Assembly: GCF_017794765.1 (NCBI RefSeq)
Contig: NZ_CP051236.1
Location: forward strand, 3,184,192 to 3,248,191
From: Nitratireductor sp.
GTDB lineage: Bacteria; Pseudomonadota; Alphaproteobacteria; Rhizobiales; Rhizobiaceae
Direction of reading: 5' to 3'
Length of the DNA: 64,000 nt
The position numbers were made by a program, and so were the translations under genes. Positions 1 to 8,057 of the stretch are shown here, piece by piece. The notes beneath the pieces are model-generated. The model was not told the origin of the DNA. It did no database searches and saw only the letters and a program-made list of their open reading frames with translations. Each line of letters starts with the position of its first letter. Within the stretch, counting starts at the first letter, position 1.

Positions 1-1440
1 ACACCGTCGCCCACATCCGATGTTTTGGATGAGCTCAGCTCAACAAGCGGATTCGCGGTCGTGCAAGAAGAGCAATCGCCGATGTTGGCCACCGCACTGT
101 TCGAAACCGAGCCTGCCGCACTGTCCGACACCGTCGCCGTATAGGACACGCTGTAAGTCCCCGCCGGCGTTCCAGAAGGAAGCGTGAACGAAAGCTCAGG
201 CGCGCCGCCTGTGTTCGGAGTGAACGTGCCCGGCGCCGTCACACTGCCAAACTCCAGCCCCGCCCCCAACGTATCGGTCAGGACGAGGTCCTGTGTTGAC
301 ACTCCGGCTACGACAACAGTCGTCAGCGTATAGGTCAGAGTATCTCCGACCTGAACACCTACGCCGTTGCCGACATCGACAACCTTCGAAGTGGTGGTTC
401 TTACAAGAGGATTCGTTGTGGTGCATGAGCTGCATTCGCCAAAATCGGCACTAGCAGCATTCGAGACCGAGTCCGAAGCGCTCTCAGACACTGTCGCCGT
501 GTAGGATACGCTGTGCGAACCGGCCGGCGTGCCGGCAGGAAGTTTGAATGTCAGGGTCGGTGCACCGCCCGTATCGGGGTCAAACACCCCCGGTGCCGTG
601 ACGCTGCCAAACTCGAGCCCCGCTCCCAGCACGTCGGTAAGGACAAGCTCTCGCGTCGTCGTTCCTCCCGTCACCTCGGTGGTCAGCGTGTAGGTGATCG
701 TGTCACCCGCCTGAACGCCAACCCCGTCCCCCACATCCGAAGCCTTCGACGTGCTGAGCTCAACAAGCGGGTTCGTGGTTGTGCAGGGAGAGCACTCACC
801 CACATCGGCCACAACACTGTTCGAAACCGAGCCCGCCGCACTGTCCGACACCGTCGCAGTATAGGTCACACTGTAGGTGCCTGCTGCTCTGCCGGCAGGA
901 AGCGTGAACGAGAGGGTCGGCGCGCTGCCTGTGTCCGGAACGAAGGCCCCCGGCGCCGTCACGCTATCAAAGTCGAGCCCTGCTCCCAGCGTATCGCTCA
1001 GAACGAGATCCTGTGTCGTATCGCCACCCGTCACCTCGGTTGTCAGCGTGTAGGTGATCGTATCCCCCGCCTGAACACCAACACCGTCGCCCACATCCGA
1101 TGTTTTGGATGAGCTCAATTCAACAAGCGGGTTCGTGGTTGCGCAGGGGGAGCACTCACCCACATCGGCGACGGCACTGTTCGAAACCGATCCTGCCGCA
1201 CTGTCAGAAACCGTCGCCGTGTAGGACACGCTGTAGGTTCCCGCTGCGGTACCGGAAGGAAGCGTGAACGACAGGTTCGGCGCGCTGCCTGTGTTCGGAG
1301 CGAAGGCCCCCGGCGCGATCACGCTGTCGAAGTCGAGCCCAGCCCCCAGCGTGTCCGACAGAACCAGATCCTGCGAGGTCGTCCCTCCCGTCACGTCGGT
1401 CGTCAGCGTGTAGGTGATCGTGTCACCTGCCTGAACACCA
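1..1440 (-). repeat. Four tandem 360-bp coding repeats
   Basis: The units 1-360, 361-720, 721-1080 and 1081-1440 line up exactly at a 360-bp period, so each encodes 120 residues with no length change. Units share long identical blocks, for instance the opening of unit 1 and unit 4 (accgtcgcccacatccga). The array starts next to the unique segment at about 1441-1480, which already carries the first repeat motif, and it continues off the left edge. Confidence 0.9.
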
Positions 1441-3260
1441 ACACCGTCGCCCACATCTGACATCTTGGAGGTGCTCAGCAAGACCTTCTGATTGATTACC
1501 GCGCAGTCGATCTCGCTGTCGACCGCAACAGCTTCGGAGGAGAGCGTGAAGGAGTTTTCATCGAACGAAACCGTTCCCCCCGCCCCCATCCCCTGACAGA
1601 TAACATCATCCAGAACCCAGTTGGGCGGCAGGGTCTCTGAAATGACTGTTTCGACACCGACCTCTGACAGGATCTGCTTGTTCCCCGGCTCAGCGACCCC
1701 TTCAGAGATGGTGGTGATGGTCTGGCTTTCCCAACCATTGTTCCCTGTGAACGTGAAGGTGCCCACATCGTCAAAAGTGGTCTTGCGAACCGTCAGTCTT
1801 GGCAGTTTGACGAACTCAACGGTGCCCTGCGCCTGATCGTTGGACTGGTCATAATCATCGTTCGACGGGTCGGCGTCTCCATCGGGCACAGCGCGATCGA
1901 GCGTGGCAACAAGTGGAAAGCTTCCGGAAACGGCATCCGGATTTGCGACCAGAGGGATGGTGAACGCTATGGTGCCGCCAGTGCCCCCGGGGGTTGGCGC
2001 GGGAGAAAGCGGCGAGCTCACCGCACAGGAGACCGTTTGTCCCGAAACCGTGCACCCGGGCACCGGACTGGCCGTCCACCCGGTCGGCACGGAAACAGTG
2101 ATGGCGAAACCGTCCGACGCTTCTGCGGTACCGGGACCAAGGTTGGTGGCACTCACGCTCATGTCCATCGTGTCACCGGGCGCGTTGTAAACGCCTGCCG
2201 GTGCGGAGATGGAAATCGATAGATCCGGACGACCGGAAACCAAAAGGGAACAGGTGCTGTCTTCTCGGTTGATGTGTTCAATCTTGCTCACACAACCGCC
2301 TGTTTCCGCAAATGAGTTAGCGGGAATACCCGTTGGCCTCTGCGAGGCCGTGGCTCCGTAACCGGATCCTGGTAACACAAAAACCTCGTTGCTGGAGGCG
2401 TAGTCTGTGGGGTCGTTGCTGGACGGAACGAGATATGGCTCGACATGTTCACCCGAAAGTCCGCTTCCATTGTCGAGAAGAACGTCGTCTTTCGTCAGGT
2501 TGACCAGCCAACCGGAACCGCCAATGGTCTGGTCCCAGGCAAAATCGGAAAAACTCAAAGCCGCCGAATGGCGGGCCTGCTCCAAATGTCCGCAATAGAC
2601 ATTGATACCATCATACCCGCGCCCTCCGGCCTGCCTATGAACCCCCGAAGCTGCACGATAGGCTTCGTTGTCGCAGAACCAACCCCGGAAAATATGGCGC
2701 CCGTTGCCTTCATTCACACCAACAGTTTGCTCCGATGCCGTAGTGACCGTACTGACAGAAACCCAATCCGACGCACCCAGTTGAAGAGGACGGCACGCCA
2801 TTCGCAAACTGGAAGCCCATGGGTATCTATTCGGAGGTACGATCCGATCGTAACCTCCTAACTGATGAACAATCTGCCCGGATGCACAGTATCCATGTCG
2901 CTCGGTTGTTCGATTTGGATATGCATAACCGGAAACCTCCGGAGTCCCGTCAACAGAAGTGTTGATCGTCTCGACAGACCCGTTGGGAAGAACTGATATG
3001 GAGGCGCAATAAAGTCCGACTTGAGCTGTCATGCCTCGCACATTCAATCCCGTGGAGACGTCAGCGTGATAGAGCCCTCGGAGTACTGTACCGGCCGGAC
3101 ACTGGTAACCCTCAACCGATCCTTTATTCGAGCCGATCGTGCCTACGTAGTCGCCATCCCCTCGGAAACCGATGCCAATTTGTGAAAAGGCAAAGTTCGA
3201 GAAAAGACAAAACACAAATAAAAATACGGATCGCAGTAATAGTCTATCCACCGGAAACAC
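1..3260 (-). CDS. Large secreted DUF11-type repeat protein (partial, C-terminus beyond the window)
   Basis: One uninterrupted minus-strand frame runs from about 3260 to the left edge without a stop, giving at least 1086 residues. It begins with a Sec-type signal peptide (hydrophobic RSVFLFVFCLF, likely cut after FAFS). Residues about 28-310 are a cysteine-containing region I do not recognise (CPAGTVLRGLYHADV is one stretch). A DUF11-like beta domain follows (about 320-450), then a prealbumin-like segment (LTVRKTTFDDVGTFTF), then four tandem 120-residue repeats, each of the DUF11/isopeptide type and each ending in a CxxC (GECSPC, GECSSC, GDCSSC). GTG at 3260 has AAGGA 13 nt upstream; GTG at 3251 is the alternative. 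The 5' third looks less GC-rich than neighbouring genes. Such proteins are usually surface-exposed or secreted adhesin/stalk proteins; the exact role is unknown. Confidence 0.8.
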   Translation of the reverse strand, partial: MFPVDRLLLRSVFLFVFCLFSNFAFSQIGIGFRGDGDYVGTIGSNKGSVEGYQCPAGTVLRGLYHADVSTGLNVRGMTAQVGLYCASISVLPNGSVETINTSVDGTPEVSGYAYPNRTTERHGYCASGQIVHQLGGYDRIVPPNRYPWASSLRMACRPLQLGASDWVSVSTVTTASEQTVGVNEGNGRHIFRGWFCDNEAYRAASGVHRQAGGRGYDGINVYCGHLEQARHSAALSFSDFAWDQTIGGSGWLVNLTKDDVLLDNGSGLSGEHVEPYLVPSSNDPTDYASSNEVFVLPGSGYGATASQRPTGIPANSFAETGGCVSKIEHINREDSTCSLLVSGRPDLSISISAPAGVYNAPGDTMDMSVSATNLGPGTAEASDGFAITVSVPTGWTASPVPGCTVSGQTVSCAVSSPLSPAPTPGGTGGTIAFTIPLVANPDAVSGSFPLVATLDRAVPDGDADPSNDDYDQSNDQAQGTVEFVKLPRLTVRKTTFDDVGTFTFTGNNGWESQTITTISEGVAEPGNKQILSEVGVETVISETLPPNWVLDDVICQGMGAGGTVSFDENSFTLSSEAVAVDSEIDCAVINQKVLLSTSKMSDVGDGVGVQAGDTITYTLTTDVTGGTTSQDLVLSDTLGAGLDFDSVIAPGAFAPNTGSAPNLSFTLPSGTAAGTYSVSYTATVSDSAAGSVSNSAVADVGECSPCATTNPLVELSSSKTSDVGDGVGVQAGDTITYTLTTEVTGGDTTQDLVLSDTLGAGLDFDSVTAPGAFVPDTGSAPTLSFTLPAGRAAGTYSVTYTATVSDSAAGSVSNSVVADVGECSPCTTTNPLVELSTSKASDVGDGVGVQAGDTITYTLTTEVTGGTTTRELVLTDVLGAGLEFGSVTAPGVFDPDTGGAPTLTFKLPAGTPAGSHSVSYTATVSESASDSVSNAASADFGECSSCTTTNPLVRTTTSKVVDVGNGVGVQVGDTLTYTLTTVVVAGVSTQDLVLTDTLGAGLEFGSVTAPGTFTPNTGGAPELSFTLPSGTPAGTYSVSYTATVSDSAAGSVSNSAVANIGDCSSCTTANPLVELSSSKTSDVGDG

Positions 3261-3362
3261 CAGTCGTTGGGAGTCCTTGGATTAATAAAATTTTAACCAG
3301 TTATGATGAAAAAACCGGGGCGATCGACCGGAATAGACCCGCATCGCCAACAGTGTGGTCGA

Positions 3363-3439
3363 TGGTGGGCCCGGAGGGACTCGAACCCCCAACCAAGCGG
3401 TTATGAGCCGCCGGCTCTAACCAATTGAGCTACAGGCCC
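3363..3439 (-). tRNA. tRNA with CAT anticodon, probably tRNA-Ile2 (lysidine-modified)
   Basis: A 77-nt cloverleaf is readable on the minus strand: acceptor GGGCCTG pairing with CGGGCCC, D arm GTAGCTCAATTGGTTAGAGC, anticodon loop CTCATAA, T arm GGGGGTTCGAGTCCC, and an encoded CCA. The anticodon CAT fits initiator, elongator Met or Ile2. The acceptor and D-arm sequence resembles alphaproteobacterial tRNA-Ile(GAT) and there is no initiator-type stem, so Ile2 read after TilS modification is the better guess. It lies about 100 nt upstream of the large repeat protein gene on the same strand. Confidence 0.93.
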
Positions 3440-3549
3440 GGTGGGCGATGGATTAATTGCTTTTTTCCCGTCGCACAAGTCATCTTGCCGCAATCGATAC
3501 ACAATCCATCGCTAGGTGGCTTTTCGGGACATCGCAAAAGGAGTTTTCC

Positions 3550-4278
3550 ATGACCAGAACCGTTTTCCCCGCCGTGCTCGCTGCTCCCATGCTTGCCGTT
3601 TCTCTTTTCAGCGCTGTTCCAGCTTCTGCAGATGAAAGGGACAGCCGAATCATCGTGACGGGCGAGGGAGAAGCCGCTGTCAGCCCCGATATGGCGATCC
3701 TTACCATCGCCGTCGTACGCGAAGCCGAGACGGCGCGCGACGCTCTTGATGCGAACAGTCAGGCAATGACCGCCGTGATCGATGCGATGAAGGAAGATGG
3801 CATTGAGGCGCGTGATCTGCAGACCGGCGGTCTGTCCATCAACCCGCGCTATGTATATCCGAACGAAAAGAATGACGAGAAGACGCCGCGGATCGTGGGC
3901 TACGAAGTTGGCAATACGCTGACCGTACGCATCCGTGATCTCGAGAAGGTCGGCGCAGTTCTTGACCGTTCGGTCACTCTGGGCGTGAACCAGGGCGGTG
4001 GTCTGAGCTTTACCAACGACGATCCATCCCAGGCCATCACCGAGGCTCGAAAACGAGCCGTCAGGGACGCGCTCGACAAAGCGAACACACTGGCTGAGGC
4101 TGCCGGGGTGAAATTGGGCGATATCGTCGAGATCTCAGAGCAGATGCATCAGCGCCCTCCAATGCCCTATGCCGGCAAGGCTGTTCGAATGCAGGCCTCC
4201 GCCGAGGCTGTGCCAGTGGAAGCGGGCGAGAACACCTATCAGGTGCAGGTCAATGTGACCTTTGAACTCGACCGGTAA
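3550..4278 (+). CDS. SIMPL domain (DUF541) periplasmic protein, BP26/Omp28-like
   Basis: The 242-residue product has a Sec signal peptide ending near VPASA (residue about 27) followed by a complete SIMPL domain: the opening IIVTGEGEAAVSPDMA, the central GYEVGNTLTVRIRDL, and the helix with ARKRAVRDALDKANTLAEAAG before a C-terminal beta strand. Brucella BP26/Omp28 belongs to this family and forms periplasmic channel-like oligomers. The function is otherwise unsettled. The start at 3550 follows AAAGGAG with 7 nt spacing; the frame is open back to 3457 but that extension has no ribosome site. A terminator hairpin follows at 4304. Confidence 0.9.
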   Translation: MTRTVFPAVLAAPMLAVSLFSAVPASADERDSRIIVTGEGEAAVSPDMAILTIAVVREAETARDALDANSQAMTAVIDAMKEDGIEARDLQTGGLSINPRYVYPNEKNDEKTPRIVGYEVGNTLTVRIRDLEKVGAVLDRSVTLGVNQGGGLSFTNDDPSQAITEARKRAVRDALDKANTLAEAAGVKLGDIVEISEQMHQRPPMPYAGKAVRMQASAEAVPVEAGENTYQVQVNVTFELDR

Positions 4279-4303
4279 ACCGGGCGCTCAAATATTAGAA
4301 TCG

Positions 4304-4334
4304 AAAGCCGCCAGCGCAAACCGGCGGCTTTCTC
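4304..4334 (+). terminator. Rho-independent terminator after the SIMPL gene
   Basis: AAAGCCGCC (4304-4312) pairs with GGCGGCTTT (4323-4331) around a 10-nt loop, 25 nt after the SIMPL stop codon. Confidence 0.75.
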
Positions 4335-4363
4335 GTATTATCGTCGATCAATCCACACTCAAC

Positions 4364-4418
4364 GGATCACCGGGGGATCACCGGGGGATCACCGGGGGAT
4401 CACCGGGGGATCACCGGA
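4364..4418. repeat. 11-bp tandem repeat, five copies
   Basis: The unit ggatcaccggg is repeated five times head to tail (4364, 4375, 4386, 4397, 4408), with the last copy differing in one base. The array overlaps the last codons and the stop of the minus-strand gene ending at 4400, and appears to be an expansion of that gene's 3' end. Confidence 0.95.
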
Positions 4419-4756
4419 CACCGTGGTGCACGGGCGAAGACAACATGCTGCCGTCCCCAATGCGTGCGGCCTGCCACGCGAATGATGTTGCGATTGGCCC
4501 TGACCACCCGGGCACGCCGGATACCCATGCGTTCTGCCTTGCGCACTGCCTGCCTTGGCGTGCAGGTGCGATAATGGCCGCGAGGACGTTCGGCCCGGTG
4601 GCTGCGGGCACTGTTGCCGTAAAGGTAACCGCCCGAGGGGCCACCAATGCCAAAGCCGAAATAAAGGCTGTCCGCCTGAGCTGTCGCAGGTGCGGCAACC
4701 AGCGTGCCCAACCCAATCATTGCTGAAAGTGTGGCGATCTTCAGTTTGTGAAACAT
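4400..4756 (-). CDS. Small secreted basic protein, conserved in rhizobia, function unknown
   Basis: The 118-residue product starts with a Sec signal peptide (residues 1 to about 28, APATAQA) followed by a Gly/Tyr-rich stretch (LYFGFGIGGPSGGYLYG). The C-terminal half is arginine-rich and ends CTPRQAVRKAERMG ... FARAPRCPVIPR. I recognise the CxPRQA...KA.RMG...FARAP.CPV pattern from uncharacterised secreted proteins of Hyphomicrobiales. The two cysteines probably form a disulphide in the periplasm. The stop codon lies inside the 11-bp tandem repeat, so copy-number change would spare the protein as long as two copies remain. Confidence 0.75.
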   Translation of the reverse strand: MFHKLKIATLSAMIGLGTLVAAPATAQADSLYFGFGIGGPSGGYLYGNSARSHRAERPRGHYRTCTPRQAVRKAERMGIRRARVVRANRNIIRVAGRTHWGRQHVVFARAPRCPVIPR

Positions 4757-4856
4757 TGTGTTCTCCTTGGTGCTCGGGACCCTCGCGCGCCCTTCATGGA
4801 GATCACATTGTCAAACCACGCCTGAACCGTTCAGGAACAGGCTGTTCATATGGCAT

Positions 4857-5273
4857 TCAGCCAACGACCGACAAAGCCGCGTTCCACTGTACCGGGTTGC
4901 GCTGCTCGCTGATCCTTGTGATTTCGCCGCCATCGATCTCGAAAAACATTCCGCCGGGGAGCGCATAAGTCTGCCCCGCCGCCTCCGGCAGGCCTTCTGC
5001 GGTTGCCCGATAGGTGCCGCGAACCGTGAACTCGGCGGCCGCACGAACACCGCCAGGGGCGTTCATCACGGTGGTGTCTGCAAGCCGCTCATCGAAATGC
5101 CGTGCCTTCAGTCCGAGACGCCAACGCAGTTTCTCGCGCCCGATCTCCCGCTCGCCGTCAAATGGATCATGCGCCACATCCTCGCTTACCAATGCCAGAG
5201 CTGCCTCGTGGTCGTTGGCGTTCAAGGCATCCAGAAAAGATTGCACCAGGCTGCGCGCCTCTTCCTCGGACAT
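4857..5273 (-). CDS. NTF2-like / SnoaL-type family protein
   Basis: The 138-residue product has the helix-rich start of the NTF2-like fold (SFLDALNANDHEAALALVSEDVAHDP) and the closing beta sheet (GGMFFEIDGGEITRISEQRN). Members of this fold are small enzymes (ketosteroid isomerase type) or binding proteins. No catalytic residue set specific for one reaction can be assigned. Three in-frame starts are possible (GTG 5282, ATG 5279, ATG 5273). GAGGA at 5287-5283 is 9 nt from 5273, which I prefer. It shares orientation with the YcgN gene, about 50 nt downstream of it, so the two may be co-transcribed. Confidence 0.75.
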   Translation of the reverse strand: MSEEEARSLVQSFLDALNANDHEAALALVSEDVAHDPFDGEREIGREKLRWRLGLKARHFDERLADTTVMNAPGGVRAAAEFTVRGTYRATAEGLPEAAGQTYALPGGMFFEIDGGEITRISEQRNPVQWNAALSVVG

Positions 5274-5325
5274 CGTCATCACTCCTCATTCATAAAGCAC
5301 CCCGGAAGGAAACATCGAATGATGT

Positions 5326-5775
5326 CTATGGTTCCTCGTCCAGGATGAACGCAAAATAGTCTTCCGGCTCCGCCAATTGATCTTCGTTGGTCTTCACACG
5401 GCCACGAATGGACACGCCGGCCTCGTGCACGGTGTTGGGATCGCCCGAAACCAGCGGATGCCACCAGGGGAGATCCCTCCCCTCCGCCACGAGGCGATAA
5501 CCGCATGTGCTGGGAAGCCAGGGAATGCTGCCCACATTGTTCGGTGTCAGCCGCACGCAATCGGGAACGCGTTTCAGCCGGTTCCCATAGTCGCTGCACC
5601 GGCACGTCTCGCCATTGAACAGGCGGCACCCCACACTCGTCCAGTATATCTCAGCGGTCTCTTCATCCTCGAGCTTGGCGAGGCAGCATTTGCCACAGCC
5701 GTCGCAAAGAGCTTCCCATTCCTGGTCGTTGAGCTCTGCGAGCGTCTTGGTCTTCCAGAATTCTTTGGTTGTCAT
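5326..5775 (-). CDS. YcgN-family (UPF0260) cysteine-cluster protein
   Basis: The 149-residue product matches the YcgN/UPF0260 family along its length: [27 protein letters not shown] at the start, [16 protein letters not shown] in the middle, and [18 protein letters not shown] near the end. The CDGCGKCC and CRCSDY cysteines resemble a metal or Fe-S binding cluster (YkgJ-like). No reaction is established for the family. The start at 5775 (MTTKEFW) fits family length; an upstream in-frame ATG at 5814 would add 13 unrelated residues. Confidence 0.88.
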   Translation of the reverse strand: MTTKEFWKTKTLAELNDQEWEALCDGCGKCCLAKLEDEETAEIYWTSVGCRLFNGETCRCSDYGNRLKRVPDCVRLTPNNVGSIPWLPSTCGYRLVAEGRDLPWWHPLVSGDPNTVHEAGVSIRGRVKTNEDQLAEPEDYFAFILDEEP

Positions 5776-5958
5776 GCTCGAGCTTTGAACCGCCAGGCAT
5801 CGCGCGTCAAGCATCGTGTCCGCCCCGTTTCAGACACGTTCTCATCACGTCGCGGTCATGCTTTCACACGCTCCGGTTTCAATCCCGCAAAAATGGGAAC
5901 CGAACGCCATTGAAGCGGTTAAAGCGGCGATGGGACGCCTGCATACAGGAGAGATTTT

Positions 5959-7908
5959 ATGACGACGCGAAAGCGGATCATGACGACAACCGCCCTCGGT
6001 CTGCTCATTGCGGCCGGACCTCTGGCGACACAGCACAGCATTGCAACCGAGCGCTCCTCCGGCGTGGTGCTGGCACAGGCCGAAAAGCCCAAGGGCATGA
6101 CCGAAGAAGCCTGGCGCGCCCTTTTGAAGAAGCGCGGCAACAAAAAGCAGAAGGAAGAAGCCCCGGTGGAGGGCGAGGATGCACCCGCGTCGGAAGCCGG
6201 GACCGAGTCCGAACCCGCGGCACCCCCGCCGGCAGCTGAAACGGAAACCGATCAACCCGCTGCAACGGAAGAACCTCCCACCGAGAAAGCCTCTGGAGCC
6301 GACCGCGATGCTGCGGCTGAGGAGGCGCCTTCCGATAACGAGGTGTCCGAGGAACAGCCCCCCGCCCCCGTTGAACCCGAAGCCGCTGAAGAAGCGCCGC
6401 CTGCGGAGAACATGCCCGCTGAGGAGAAGCCTGCCGTTGAAACCCAAAAGGCCTCTCCGGACGCGGAGGAAGATGCTGAGCCAAAACCCGAGCCCGAGGC
6501 GGCCTCAGAAGCAGCGCCTACCGATACGGATGCGCCGGCAGAGCCTGCGCCTGCCCCTCGTGCGGATGAGGTTGAAGATGCACCTGTAGAAGAGGTGGTT
6601 CCGGCTGAGAGCCAGCCCTCTGGTGAGGCAAAGGAAGCCACTCCCGCAATCCCGGAAGAGCCTGCGAATGAAACGGACCAGGCTCAGCCAGAGAGCGACA
6701 CCCAGCCTGAACCGCAGGCTACCGAGCCCCTGCCTGAAAACGCCGCTCCTGTTCTGGACAGTGAAAAGGAGCCGGAGGCCGAAGGTGAAGCACAGACCCG
6801 CACTCCGGCCAAAACGCCAGATGCGGACAGTGCCCCCGATACGGATAGCGCCGAAGCTCCCACAGAATCGCAGCAGGCACCCATGCCTGAAAGCGACGCC
6901 GAGGCACAGACAGACGCTATCAACCCTGAAACGCTTCGCAGCGAAATACGCAACATTCTTGAAGAGAGGGGCGAACGCATTGAAATGGGTCAGACACGCG
7001 AGGAACGCCGCGAACGCCGGCGTGAACTGCGAGAGCGGCGTGAAACCGCAGAGGTCGTGCGCGAGTTCAACGACAACCGGACGATCATTCAGATCAACAA
7101 CCAGGTTTTCGTTGAAAGTCAGGACAGCGACCGGCTTATCCGCGACGATGACGAAGTTTATTATGAAGAACTGCCACGCGGCCGTGTGCGCGAGGTCGTA
7201 ACACGTCCCAACGGCGTTCGCCTGATCACGGTTCGCAACCGTTATGGCGATGTCATCCGCCGCGTGCGGGTTACGCCGGACGGACGGGAACAGGTCCTCG
7301 TCTTCGTGCCGGACGAACGGCTCGAAACCGTCGACCGGTGGCACGACCCGGCCCGCGAATTGCCTCCGCTCCGCCTGACAATCCCCGTGAGCGAGTATAT
7401 TCTGGAGGCTGAGCAGGTGGAGGATCCCGAGCGCTATTACACCTTCCTGGAGCAGCCTCCGGTAGAACCGGTGCGGCGGATATACTCTCTGGAAGAGGTG
7501 AAGCGCACCGCGCGACTGCGCGATATGGTTCGCCGTATCGATCTCGATACCGTCGAATTCGCCTTTGGCTCAGCCGATATCGAAGAAAGCGAAATTGACG
7601 AGCTCGAGGCGATCGCCACCGCCATTCAACGCATGCTGGACGAGAACCCCGCCGAAACTTTCCTCATAGAGGGCCATACGGATGCAGTCGGTTCCGACCT
7701 TGCCAATCTGGCACTCTCGGATCGCCGGGCCGAATCCGTCGCCCGCGCCCTGACGGATGTGTTCGGCATTCAGCCGGAGAACCTCGTCACTCAGGGCTAT
7801 GGCGAACGCTACCTCAAGATCAATACACAGGAGCGCGAACGCGAAAACCGGCGTGTGGCCCTGCGGCGTATTACCCCGCTTGTCGCACCGGTGGCCAGCG
7901 CCAGATAA
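5959..7908 (+). CDS. OmpA-family outer-membrane protein with long Pro/Glu/Ala-rich linker
   Basis: The 649-residue product has an N-terminal export signal (TTTALGLLIAAG), a short segment GMTEEAWRALLKKRGNKK, and then about 260 residues dominated by Ala, Glu and Pro (about 55-315). A highly charged helix follows (REERRERRRELRERRE, about 345-365), then a mid region with YGDVIRRVRVTPDGREQVL. The C-terminal OmpA domain spans about 531-640 (VEFAFGSADIEESE, EGHTDAVGSDLANLALSDRRAESV, NRRVALR), which binds peptidoglycan. The ATG at 5959 follows AGGAGA. It is monocistronic with a terminator at 7961. The acidic linker may span the periplasm. Confidence 0.88.
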   Translation: MTTRKRIMTTTALGLLIAAGPLATQHSIATERSSGVVLAQAEKPKGMTEEAWRALLKKRGNKKQKEEAPVEGEDAPASEAGTESEPAAPPPAAETETDQPAATEEPPTEKASGADRDAAAEEAPSDNEVSEEQPPAPVEPEAAEEAPPAENMPAEEKPAVETQKASPDAEEDAEPKPEPEAASEAAPTDTDAPAEPAPAPRADEVEDAPVEEVVPAESQPSGEAKEATPAIPEEPANETDQAQPESDTQPEPQATEPLPENAAPVLDSEKEPEAEGEAQTRTPAKTPDADSAPDTDSAEAPTESQQAPMPESDAEAQTDAINPETLRSEIRNILEERGERIEMGQTREERRERRRELRERRETAEVVREFNDNRTIIQINNQVFVESQDSDRLIRDDDEVYYEELPRGRVREVVTRPNGVRLITVRNRYGDVIRRVRVTPDGREQVLVFVPDERLETVDRWHDPARELPPLRLTIPVSEYILEAEQVEDPERYYTFLEQPPVEPVRRIYSLEEVKRTARLRDMVRRIDLDTVEFAFGSADIEESEIDELEAIATAIQRMLDENPAETFLIEGHTDAVGSDLANLALSDRRAESVARALTDVFGIQPENLVTQGYGERYLKINTQERERENRRVALRRITPLVAPVASAR

Positions 7909-7960
7909 GCCGTGAAGGCTTTCCGTCCGCCCCATGCTCTGGCAGCGGGCTGGCGAAAGG

Positions 7961-8002
7961 AGCCCGGTCGGATGTTCCCTCCTCCGGCCGGGCTTTGCTT
8001 TG
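7961..8002 (+). terminator. Rho-independent terminator after the OmpA-family gene
   Basis: AGCCCGGTCGG (7961-7971) pairs with CCGGCCGGGCT (7984-7994), followed by the T-rich TTGCTTTGTCTTT. Confidence 0.75.
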
Positions 8003-8057
8003 TCTTTCAAATCTGCAAGATGCCTTCGAATTCAATGTCGCTCAAAGGAGTTCCATC

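Noticed and set aside
513-1112. 199-residue open frame on the plus strand
   Set aside because: Shadow of the 360-bp repeats; its arginine/histidine-rich translation repeats with the same period.
4364-4418. Possible CRISPR array
   Set aside because: The units are contiguous 11-mers without spacers and no cas genes are present.
4262-4726. 154-residue open frame on the plus strand
   Set aside because: It covers the SIMPL terminator and the 11-bp repeats and is antisense to a gene with a clear signal peptide.
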